Source of the DNA: Thereva unica | Lineage: Eukaryota > Arthropoda > Insecta > Diptera > Therevidae | Reading direction: 5' to 3' | NCBI GenBank assembly: GCA_949987705.1 | Contig: OX465282.1 | Coordinates: 10,404,501-10,468,500 of the forward strand | DNA length: 64,000 nt | Part shown: piece by piece, positions 55,081-64,000 of the stretch | Layout of the letters: each line of letters starts with the position of its first letter | How positions within the stretch are numbered: position 1 is the first letter of the stretch | Made by a program: the position numbers and the translations under genes | The notes under the pieces: generated by a model | What the model saw: the letters and a program-made list of their open reading frames with translations, nothing else | Database searches by the model: none | What the model was told of the DNA's origin: nothing

Positions 55081-56479
55081 TATCTCAATCTGTGTTTTTG
55101 TGAGTGAAATAGATGTTCTGTTTTTTTTTTAAATTTGCGTTTTTATTAATGATTGGAGAATGTTCAACAACATCATGATTGGATTTTTCTTAATTAAAAC
55201 AGACAAACATTGGCGCCGCAATCTATGATAAAAGTTCTGATTGCAATTAATAAAGAAATCTTCTAATTTAAATGAAACCTTGACTAGATATAAAAGTTCT
55301 ATTGAAATTTCATTGTCAAGTTCATGACATCACATAGATGACTGTTTTACGCTTAAGAATTTCTATGCTTTTTTTAATTACATTATTGTACTCCATAGAA
55401 TATTTCCGATAGTATTGAGCTTTTATAAACTCACCAGAACATTTCAAGTATTATTAAACTCACAGATGAAATTTATAGATTGAGCGTGGGGAAAATACAA
55501 ATGGAAAATTAAATTATTTAATTTCCGGAATTCTTTTTTTTTGTTAAGTTATCTATTTTTCTATTCTATCTATTGCAAAAATCATTACGAAATATTCGGA
55601 ATAGAATAATACAGACAGAACAATACAAAAATTTCACACGCTTGAAGTGGCTTTGATTTGATATTAAGTTTTGTTGTTTAAATTGCGCAAAAGAAAATTA
55701 ATCAAGCAGAAAAATAATTGCTCACAAAAAACACCTGATGTTTATTTTTTTTTATCTTTTCCAATACAAGAATATCTACTAAAAAAATGGTATTAATATT
55801 TTTACTTTATTTATATGATAAAACATAATCAAGGCTTTTACAGCCAAAACAAACAAAAAAATTAAAAGGAAAAATATAGAACTTTACCACTTAATAATTA
55901 TAAACGAGGTGGCGTAGGAAAAAATAACCTTTTAGTAATACATAAATACCTACAATAAATACCATATCTAGATATAGAATGAGGAAAGAACTAAAAGGTC
56001 AATATAGTTAGCTATTACTATGTGAAAGTTAAGTCCACAATCGATCGATTTATACATATAAATATTTTTGTGTTTATTATTTTGCCTTTTGTTGTTATTA
56101 TCTAAAAAATATGATGTGAAAAATTTGAATTTTCGTTATCTAGCTCTATTTGAACAAGTTTATTAGCAGATAAAATTTCATTTATAAGCCATGTCCATAA
56201 TGTTATGTTACTTGAAAAAGATAAATACTTTAAAAAAATGTGAAAAAAAACATAGATAACTAACTATGAGCTCGTGCTTATTCAGAAATGTGTTACTTGT
56301 GCTTTTGTTTGATTTAATACGCATCAATACGTTTCAGAAATTCCTAATTGATAATTAACTAATTTATTTAAATTACAAATAAAAAAAATCGTAATTAAAA
56401 TGCATTTCTACGAAATTAATTAATAAAAAAAATAATCAATTGAGATACCCATAGTCAATTATAAGCAATACCGATGATT
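55081..56479. other. AT-rich sequence, no gene recognised
   Basis: No motif or transposon end seen. Confidence 0.4.
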
Positions 56480-57060
56480 GAACAAAGAAGTTCGACAGAA
56501 AACAGAAATCGAAACGAGAAGCGTACTGGAAAAAAGTTGTAGCCAACATGGAGTAAGTGGCTTTGAGGCACGAGCACCGTACGTTGTACCAGACAATCCG
56601 GCGGTTAGGCGACAAAACAACATTAAAAAATCGGATGGAACTGTCGTGACCCTCCTCCTCTTGGGCGCCTGCAGCGGTGGGTGAAGAGAATTCTTCTACC
56701 AGCTGTACAACCACGATAAGCCACAAGGTCCAGTACCTGATTCGTTGATTTTCGAACAGCCATCGATCAGTTTCTCGATACCAAAGCGTCAATTATCGAG
56801 GTGAAGACGGCAGTAAAATCGTTGAAAAATAGAAAACCCCGGGAATAAATCAAGTAAGCACTGAAATGATCAAAGCATTAGGTGATGTCTTATCACAAAT
56901 CCACGTCCTCATAACACACATATGGCATGGGTCCCGTGGGCCTGGAAAAAAGCGATCGTTGTGCCAATTGAAAGGCGACAGTCGGGAATGCAAGAATCAT
57001 CGCGGTTTAGCCTACCGTCCGTCTCTGTCAATAAAATATTGTTTGACGAGTTAAAAAGAA
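56480..57060 (+). pseudogene. RTE-type RT fingers fragment
   Basis: Forward frames contain a REFFYQLYNHDKPQG-like segment, KTAVKSLKN-type sequence before PG-x-N/D-Q-V, TEMIKALGDVLSQIHVLITH and GDSRECKNHRG with LSVSV. The set corresponds to the region before and within the RT fingers of RTE elements. Shifts occur at about 56680, 56840 and 56990. Unlike the other RTE copies in detail, so another family. Confidence 0.65.
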
Positions 57061-58319
57061 GTTTAAAATATGTCCAAGAAACTAGAAATCCATTATAGCC
57101 ATAGATCGTCAAGAAATGAAGGTTATTACTGAAAAAATTAAATTTTCAGGAAAGATAGTATTTGCAAAAATATCCCTGTACTGAAAGTCGTGTCGTGTGC
57201 GATAAACTCAGCTTAGTCTTGCTGAAAGTCGTAATTCGACCGAAACGTCACTTTCTTTAACTCAAACGGCTTGTCACGAAAAGACTAGACTTTTAGCGCA
57301 GAGACCAATCCACCAGGATTCAAACTCTTGCGCTCTGTTTTGAGAATAAATTGAATTGAAAATGTGATTAAGAGGTTAAGCCATTTAGCGCTAGAAATTT
57401 CACGGGCTAGTTGTTAAAGTTATAATTTTTTTAAAAATCAGCAGAAATATAGAGCTTACTTATTACGCCTCAAACGCTGTTCGCAAGTGGCTCATGATTG
57501 ATTGGTAAAAGTCAGTAGGGATACGGACAATACAGATCTTTCATTTCACGATAACGTTCCCGACCGTAGGATTGAAAAGTACATACACTGTCTGATCCGC
57601 TCAAAACTTTTTTTGATCCTTTAATTTGTCTTTTCTGAATTTCATTTCAAAACTCACAAATTATCTTTTGAACATTCAAAATCGACGTAACGACTAAGGA
57701 AGTAATCAACAAATTTGCTGCAAAGCATAGACAAATAGAACTTTGATTTTTCCACAAACATTGCTCTGGAACCATTGATCATGCATGTCAATAGTTAATA
57801 AACTGAATTCCTTTAATACCCCGGCTTCAGCGGTCAAACTGCGCAAGTTCGAGCAAATTAGTGAATTGAACTTTAAAATGACCTCAGTTCGCATACAATT
57901 TTCACATATTCACTGAGAACAAAACAGATCTCAGTTCGCCAGACTGGATTCGAACTGACGGAAAACTTAAAAGCTCGCTCCAAAGCGAGTAATCAACTGG
58001 AATAATGGAATGCCATTCCAGTGGGTTTTTGCATTTCAAACTTCTGCCGAAAAAGCTACAACTATTTCAAGCATGAACTGAACATGAACTGGACTTTAGC
58101 CTGTGAAGCAACTTTTGTGGATATAATTGCACTCAGGCTGGGGAGCCGGGGCATTAAACACTTCTTCTGGTCTTGTTTGTATTAAAAAATAACAAAAACT
58201 TATATCAATTTTGAAAGATAATGTCTAAATTTCAGGACTCGACTTATAACTATGCGCAAGAACAAGGCCTAGAATACAACAGCAAAATTGTTTTTGACCA
58301 TCTCTAAATAAAACTTAAC
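57061..58319. other. No gene recognised
   Basis: No motif. A GATTCGAACTG word near 57950 resembles a B box, but no tRNA or SINE could be built around it. Confidence 0.4.
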
Positions 58320-58610
58320 TTTAGGTCGTTCAACACATATCCGTGACGTGACAGGGACTTTAGTGCAGTACCGGGAACTTAGTGTAAGGAAATTATCGAT
58401 ACAATATAATCCCATGCAAACAATGTTCCCAGACACCCGATGCAGTAGGGCACCGACAATCTCATCACCTTTAGGCGTCCATGCTAAACACAAAAAATAC
58501 GTTACCACCGGAATTTTTTTAACTTATCCCAGATGTGAAAGAAATATTTTTTAAATTAAACGGAAAATTTATAAGATTTCAACAGAAATTTATGTAAAGT
58601 TTATTTGAAA
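58320..58610. repeat. Unoccupied copy of the 35885-36760 repeat
   Basis: Shares CGTGACGTGACAGGGAC-, CAGTAGGGCACC-, TACGTTACCACCGG- and TTAAACGGAAAATTT-type words with the interrupted repeat at 35885-36760. It has a single TA at the point where that copy holds the 557-bp MITE. Confidence 0.72.
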
Positions 58611-58906
58611 TATATATACTCAAACCTTTTTCTGTGCGACCATTTTCCGAAGAGTCCACCTGGCACGAACCCACTTCCATGATGCATTTAATATCACTGT
58701 CCAAATTTCGAAAATAAAATGTCCGATGCCATTCATCACCGATACGGAAAAACGCAGTGCTGTTTGAATGTCAGTGAAAAATTCATCACGGAAACCACTG
58801 ACACGAAAAGCATCGGCGCCGTGCCGTTACATATATGTGTGGATCTTAGCCTCCTTTTATTTTCGCCCCTTTTATGAACGCTGGCCAGTCACGGCCCTGG
58901 TGATTG

Positions 58907-59043
58907 TAAATATGATCTTGAGAGACATGTCTTACTTCTTTTGCGGGAGTAAAATATCAAATATGAACTGGGCTTGTAAATACGAACTGAAGAGACATTT
59001 CTTACATTTTTTGATGGAGTGACCTGTAACATAGAACTAGGCA
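58907..59043. repeat. Two-unit tandem repeat of about 69 bp
   Basis: Unit 1 (58907-58975) and unit 2 (58976-59043) share TGTAAATA, GAGACAT(G/T)TCTTAC, TTTTG(C/A)(G/T)G(G)GAGT and the end TGAACTGGGC / AGAACTAGGC. The copies have diverged appreciably. Confidence 0.65.
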
Positions 59044-59780
59044 GATTAATGTGTTATATATTCTCACTTTGCATCGTCTCTTGAGTTTTTTTGTGTTTTT
59101 AGGATCGGGAGTAGTGCGAAATAGATTTTATTTGCGGCTACAATGAGTATATGGATGTCGTCCTTTATCATATTTTCTGTAGTAAGCATTGTTCCTAAAT
59201 AGATAAAATTATATACAATTGCCATTCCATGATCGTCAAGGCTGATATTTAGCCCTAATCGTTGTCCTCTTTTTGATACAATCATATTCTTTGTTTTCTT
59301 GTCATTTACTGTTAGATTGAACTTTGCGGAGCTTTTTACAATTCTTGAGAAAGTTTTCTTTATGCCTTGCGCTTTGCGTCCAAATATCGTTATATCATCT
59401 ACGAAAACTAGTATCTGAACGTTTCTTGTGAACAGCCATTAAATTCTGCTTCTCGCATTATTGTTCCCGAGCATTGTTAAAAAAAACATTGGTGAGGTAT
59501 TTCCTGGTCGCTGACCTGATTCTTAAGGGAAGTTGATTGAATTGATGATTGAACCTCGTCATTTTGGACAGTCCGTTTAACTTTTTCGGAAAACCCACTT
59601 CACTCATGTTGTTTCACACTGTAGTCTGTAGGATTTCTATAAGTCTACAAAAAGAAGATCTATTTATATCAATGCTTTCTTCCCATCATTTTTCAAGTAT
59701 TTGTCTCATTATGAAAACCTGGTCTATTGTCTATCTGTTTGTCTTAAATCCTCCTTGGTAGTCTCCTATTTTATGGTAAT
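59044..59780 (-). pseudogene. RTE-type RT fragment
   Basis: Minus-strand frames, in order: KIGDYQGGFKTNR and TIDQVFIMRQILEKWW-like sequence (59640-59770), a QGDKLSPM-like segment, VFVDDITIFGRKAQGIKKTF with FVDD in place of YADD (about 59370-59420), and the KTKNMIVSKRGQRLGL block. NFIYLGTMLTTENMIKDDIH (59064-59285) follows. Similar in order to the 10737 RTE copy but a distinct family. Frameshifted; C-terminus missing at 59044. Confidence 0.78.
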
Positions 59781-61723
59781 TTCAATTACTTACGGCCCCA
59801 TAAGTTGTTAATCCGGCCCTAAACTCCCCAACATAATTCTTACTACACCATTTTAAAAGGACAATCATTTTGAAATCAAAGACAAACACTCCAAATATAT
59901 TAATATAGATTAATTTCAAATCTAACTAAATCGACAAATCAAAAAAAAATCCCCGAAATGATACCAAAATAAACAATCCGCCTCACTTATCGCTAACTAG
60001 TTAATTTATCTAAAAAATCGTTTGTATCTTTCTAGATACATAAATATAGGACTAAGCAAACCTAGAGGAGTGAGCTAACAAGCTTTTTATCTGAAAATAT
60101 GCATTTTGATTCATACAATCCTAATATTATGATGTATCATCAAACTACTAATTATTTCCAGTTCTTGAAAGCTGATGTTACAACCTACAAGACATACAAG
60201 ATTCGATGATATTCATTTTTCAGTTAAAACCCCCGATATTCATTCATGTAAACATATTTGCTGATATTTTTGTTCTAACACATTTTCTTTTCTTTTTTGA
60301 TGACATTGGGAATTATCTTACAGCTGGATGACACATTTCAAGATATGTCTTGACCTTAAAAATAATATTAAAAACCCCAAAAAGAGAATAAAAGGAACTC
60401 CAAAATCACAGTCTGATGGTTGAATGACTCATGGTATGTTTATGAACTCCTTCAAGAGTTTATCGGTTTTAACATAGACCATTTGCGTAAATTCAATGAT
60501 CTAAAAGCTCTAAGACGAACTGCTAATTATCTCTCTGCCATTTGTCTTATACTACACTTTAGCTCATTTTTTAAAATCAGAAAATAAACTAAAGATTCCC
60601 AATTTTATTTTTAAATCAGTGGGCGAACGATGCTTGTGCACGCTTGCTTCATCAAAAGTTATATATGGGGAATTGCTAACGACGTAGTTAGTCAGGTATT
60701 CATATTTCCAGATTATCTGTATCAGATGCAAAAAACAACTGGGCAGAAAGTTGATTTTTAAATAAAAGAGTAAAATGAATATCTGGAATGGAAATTGAAA
60801 CTCTCGAACTCTTGAAAGTTTCCTCTTTTAAAAGTCCTGTAATACGTATGTACGTCATCGGAATAACCTAGACTCTCGAGACCGAGAAAAATCAATTTTC
60901 ACCAGCATCTCGTTCAGATTGTGTTATAGCACACGCACACAAACAATAGAGAAAATATTTTTTATTGTCGATCTAAATTGGAGGAAACTATGTATATTCT
61001 AGTATCTCAAAACACAGCACAAAAAGTCCTTTTATAAGGAAAACCCATATTTGTAGATCATATAACAACATTTGACCTTTTCGATTAGAATTTAGATGAT
61101 AGCGCTAATCTGTCTAAAAGCAAAATCAAAAACGTAATTCGATGTGTTTTATGTTATATTACTCGAAAAAATAGCTTTTACGATTAGTCCAACACGTACT
61201 AAGAATATAACCCAGTCAAGATGAGCCACAAGCCACCAAGTGATAAAAAATTTAAGCTTTACAATAATAAATATAAATTTTAGCTCGAATGAAAAAAAAA
61301 ACACCAAGAAGAAAGTTGAAATGAGCACGTCACATCTGCTACGGTGTATCATATAGCTGCTCCTGACTTTGTCAGTACTTTTACTTCCACCATGGATCCA
61401 TTTCTTTTTACCGAACAGAAAGTTCTGAGTGCTAGAATCGATATTGTAGAGATTTAAAATATTGTGTGATTTAAGCAATATACTTTCTCGCAGTTTTTTT
61501 TGTTAAGAACTAGTAGTGACCATGAACTTTGTATTGAACTTATATATTGCGAAGATGCAGAAGAATTATTTATATTTAACTACGATATTTTTAATTTTAT
61601 TCACGACGACTAATTTTTTTTAACCATATCGATGGAAATTTCCCAACAGTTATTTTATTTATTTTCTAAAAATATATCAAATGTATTTTTATTTGATTTA
61701 TTTGTTTATATCTATTATATTTG
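59781..61723. other. AT-rich sequence, no gene recognised
   Basis: No motif or transposon end seen. Confidence 0.4.
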
Positions 61724-62024
61724 AAAAAATAAATATGTAGTTTAAGAAAAACTAAAAAATACGATTTTTTTATTCAAAACCAAAAAGTAAATAATAATTT
61801 TGAATGTAAAGTTTTTATTTTACGCTTACTTAAATATAAAAAAAGCGTGGGGCTCTATATTCCTATTTTATTAATACTGGAACTTTTCGTTAGCGCCACA
61901 CGCTTTTTTACATTTAATTAAGCGGCTGCAGCAATGAAAACTTTACATTCAAAATTATTTTTTACTTTTTGGTTCATTTAAAAAAAATATATTTTTTAGT
62001 TTTTTTAAACTATTTATTTTTAGT
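61724..62024. mobile_element. Foldback element with ~130-bp arms
   Basis: Left arm 61724-61854 and right arm 61893-62024 are diverged inverted copies. Shared words are AGTTTAAGAAAAACTAAAAA, CAAAAAGTAA, TAATTTTGAATGTAAAG and AAAAAAGCGTG. A 38-bp spacer separates them. No coding capacity and no clear target duplication. Confidence 0.75.
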
Positions 62025-62029
62025 CTACT

Positions 62030-62660
62030 ATTTGTCTTCCGCCATTTTGCCGTGGCGGCCATATTAGATTTAAAATTACGTCACACATTTTACTGTATTC
62101 TACCTGTCGTACTATTTCATTTTATATCCATGTCGTGGACTCGGTGTAACACAATATGAGTGTTCGGTTACTCCAAATTAGATGCCGCGGGATCCCAAGA
62201 TTTTTGATAGTAAAATTGACTAGTGGGGATATGAAAGTAAGCAAACACTTTCTGTGATGTTTTTTTCAAATCAAGAAGACTATAACCTAGAAATCGCTTG
62301 GGCCTTCAAATTAATGACACAAAGCTATTGAAACTAACAATTTATTTAAGAAATTATTCAAAATCACCAAATAAAGAACTTATTTTCATCACACTTCTTC
62401 ATTTTTGGTTTAACATGATAAGTGACAGTCCCTTTTGACAATTCAAATGCACTACAGAATTGCTTTGACAGCCAGCCACAGTCGCCGGAACTCAAAACTT
62501 CGGGCACTAATTTGCAAGAGGGGAAGCGAAAATTTCCCCTCTTTTTCGATGCCAAGAAAGTAAGAAAACACGAAATTTTCGCAAATGGGATCCCGAGGGA
62601 TCTAATTTGGAGTAGCGGAACACTCTTAATTGCAAAAATCTGCCGCCATCTTGGAACTGC
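62030..62660. repeat. Single unit of the ATGGCGGC family, split by a TIR element
   Basis: On the minus strand the flanks read AAGATGGCGGCAGATTTTTG (62629-62660) and then, beyond the insertion, CACGACATGGATATAAAATG, GACAGGTAGAATACAG, TAAATCTAATATGGCCGCC and AAAATGGCGGAAGAC (62030-62155). This is the order of one unit in the 2745-3290 array. Confidence 0.7.
62157..62626. mobile_element. 470-bp TA-flanked TIR element
   Basis: Left end TGAGTGTTCGGTTACTCC then AAATTAGATGCCGCGGGATC; reverse complement of right end AGAGTGTTCCGCTACTCC then AAATTAGATCCCTCGGGATC. Arms of about 45 bp. TA flanks at 62155-62156 and 62627-62628. The short minus-strand frame inside (62364-62555) has no clear transposase motif. 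Confidence 0.78.
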
Positions 62661-62667
62661 CTTCTAG

Positions 62668-62843
62668 ATTTTTTGACGTGACAACGTCTTATAAATCGAT
62701 GAGTATAGGAAGTCATTAGCGCAAAATGTCCCGTCCCGTTCCCGTCGCTAAGTAGTGGTGGGGATAGTCGCGCGTGGCGCGACTATTTGCGCTAATGACT
62801 TCCTATACTCATCGATTTATAAGACGTTGTCACGTCAAAAAAT
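62668..62843. mobile_element. Foldback with perfect 58-bp arms
   Basis: Left arm 62668-62725 and right arm 62786-62843 are exact reverse complements, beginning ATTTTTTGACGTGACAACG. The 60-bp centre contains a second perfect hairpin, ATAGTCGCGC-GTG-GCGCGACTAT (62764-62786), and a GTCCCGTCCCGTTCCCGTCG tract. No target duplication is evident. Perfect arms point to recent origin or gene conversion. Confidence 0.85.
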
Positions 62844-62910
62844 TAATATTGTAGTAATAGTAACAGCGTTTTTTTTTTACAAAATCGTCAGATTGCACTT
62901 AATACTTATA

Positions 62911-63146
62911 CATGATGAGTTGAACTCAGGTTGGACCGAAGTCCAACTTCATGGAGACAAGAGTCGAGTTGAGTTAGGGTCGACTAAGCTCGACTCAGCT
63001 CTGCTAAATGGGTTGAGTTGGAATTATGCGTATAGACATGAGTTTAGTGGCTGAATTTAGTTGACAGCAACCTCTCAGCGTTTTGTTTGTGATTCCTTGT
63101 AACGTGTAGCGTTTTTTTATTTTCAACTCAACCTCAACTCCTCATG
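62911..63146. mobile_element. 236-bp TA-flanked MITE
   Basis: Left end CATGATGAGTTGAACTCAGG; reverse complement of right end CATGAGGAGTTGAGGTTGAG. TA flanks at 62909-62910 and 63147-63148. The interior is rich in GAGTTGAG/CTCAACTC words. Similarity of the ends is moderate. Confidence 0.55.
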
Positions 63147-63154
63147 TATGCATA

Positions 63155-63360
63155 CTAATTATGCCAAGTTAGGCCTATTGTGTACGTACCAAGAAGGTCT
63201 TTAATTGACGAAGACCAGACTTGAACAGGGCTCAAAAACTCTTTGATAAACGTTCTTCTTCTAAGCCAGATCAGAGCAGCAGGACAATCACATAGAATAT
63301 ATGTAGAAGTCTCGTCGCCTTCCCGCTGGTTTCGACTAAGCACTGCAACATCGCGCATGC
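63155..63360 (-). pseudogene. LOA/I-type C-terminal zinc-knuckle region
   Basis: The minus-strand frame reads EGDETSTYILCDCPAALIWL and RRRTFIKEFLSPVQV. This is the E-T-x-x-x-(H/Y)-x-L-C-x-C-P-A-L end typical of RNase H-bearing non-LTR proteins. The stop near 63180 ends the protein. Its upstream half is at 63651-64000, displaced by the plus-strand insertion at 63363-63650. Confidence 0.72.
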
Positions 63361-63362
63361 GA

Positions 63363-63650
63363 AGCTACGATATAAAAACTTTTGTATCGCCTTTGCCAAC
63401 ATCCGAGGACTTCAAACAAATTTCCACTCTGTCTTGTGCCAATTATCAACTTATTCTAAGTGAAACCCAAATTGTACCTAATGACGTCTTGGATCATTAC
63501 AAGTTTTCGGGAACTCTATTCTATCCTATCTATTCTATCCTTTCTCTATCCTACGAGCTAAGATTGCTACCAGACATCTGATCTTGATGTGTACGACATG
63601 ACGGACTGGTAATACAAAGTGTGGCACCTAAGCTTAGACTTACACATAAT
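63363..63650 (+). mobile_element. Internally deleted CR1/L2-type element
   Basis: The forward frame begins NFCIAFANIRGLQTNFHSV then LSETQI, the start of an endonuclease domain, and runs directly into a 3' end. That end (AAGATTGCTACCAGACATCT, ACATGACGGACTGG, then ACATAATAAAAAA) matches the 3' end of the 41362-42240 copy. About 290 bp remain of a multi-kilobase element. It sits in a minus-strand LOA/I copy. Confidence 0.65.
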
Positions 63651-64000
63651 AAAAAAGTGCAGAGTCGGCATTCTGTCTCTTGAGACAGTCCTAGGTTGTG
63701 GAGGCGATACCGCAGTCCTACATGCCCGCACCAGCAGCCTTAGGTCCGCTCTGTTTCAGGTCTAGTGCCCTTAAGGCAAAGAATCTTAAAAGATCTTGAG
63801 CCTGTCGAAGACCTGGGACCGACTCCCAATAGGCTAGATTAAGGGACTAAATCAACTCTGTCAGGGCCTTACAGGTGGACCAAAAGATGCCACAGAAGGG
63901 TTCTGGGCCACAGATCCCTCTCTCGCGAGGCTGTTTGCAGCCTCATTCCCCTCGATACCCCAGTGTCCGGGGACACCATTTGCGTGAATGATAGCATAAT
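63651..64000 (-). pseudogene. LOA/I-type RNase H domain, continuing past the window
   Basis: Minus-strand frames read PGHWGIEGNEAANSLARE (about 63915-63970), GSVAQNPSVASFGPP, and later LRYRLHNLGLSQETECRLC (about 63655-63710). These are the end of RNase H and the motif before the C-terminal Cys-rich region, which itself lies at 63155-63360. Stops near 63830 break it. The rest of ORF2 would lie beyond base 64000. Confidence 0.75.

Overview
The window looks like repeat-dense, AT-rich intergenic DNA from an arthropod, most likely an insect. The evidence is a BET1-type SNARE gene with insect-like sequence, a Gypsy LTR element, jockey/CR1-, RTE- and LOA/I-type non-LTR elements, many hAT and TA-flanked DNA elements, and tRNA- and 5S-rRNA-derived SINEs. 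There is no prokaryotic gene organisation, no rRNA operon and no CRISPR array. All calls come from reading the sequence; no database search was run.

Layout. 1-866: 3' end of a Gypsy element with its LTR. 900-1105: a MITE with an 8-bp target duplication. 2745-3290: a ~125-bp tandem repeat whose single units recur near 25.2 kb and 62.1 kb. 3.5-6.2 kb: decayed Myb/SANT-like and unidentified protein-coding remnants. 8240-10399: a hAT-ended element holding a SINE and a non-LTR ORF1 fragment. 10.7-17.8 kb: an old RTE element split by a young, structurally intact jockey/CR1-type element on the minus strand (ORF1 455 aa, ORF2 about 971 aa). 19343-19684: the only convincing host gene, an apparently intronless BET1 SNARE. 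20-23 kb: overlapping minus-strand LOA/I and RTE debris. 23.3-24.5 kb: a candidate LTR. 26.6-27.2 kb: an AT microsatellite carrying a dated RTE insertion. 30.7-33.4 kb: a LOA/I copy invaded by a 1.3-kb hAT element that itself carries a TA-flanked MITE. 36.0-36.6 kb: another MITE, with a related unoccupied site at 58.4 kb. 43.1-44.2 kb: two 5S-derived SINEs. 46.3-50.6 kb: a LOA/I copy interrupted by a perfect-TIR element and a 1.9-kb hAT element. 52.4-55.1 kb: nested SINE and TIR repeats, then an RTE copy. 56.5-59.8 kb: two more RTE fragments. 61.7-63.2 kb: four inverted-repeat elements in a row. 63.2-64 kb: a LOA/I copy interrupted by a deletion derivative of a CR1/L2-type element.

The most noteworthy signal is in the intact jockey/CR1-type element. 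The short ORF1/ORF2 overlap holds a canonical -1 slippery heptamer (A AAA AAC) in the correct ORF1 phase. A 9-nt spacer and an 8-bp stem-loop follow, and ORF2 has no ATG before residue 111. This predicts an ORF1-ORF2 fusion protein made by programmed frameshifting.

Order of events inferred from nesting: LOA/I, RTE and CR1 copies are oldest (many frameshifts). The hAT elements and MITEs came later, several with still-readable target duplications. The jockey-type element, the 58-bp perfect foldback and the 39-bp perfect-TIR element are the youngest.
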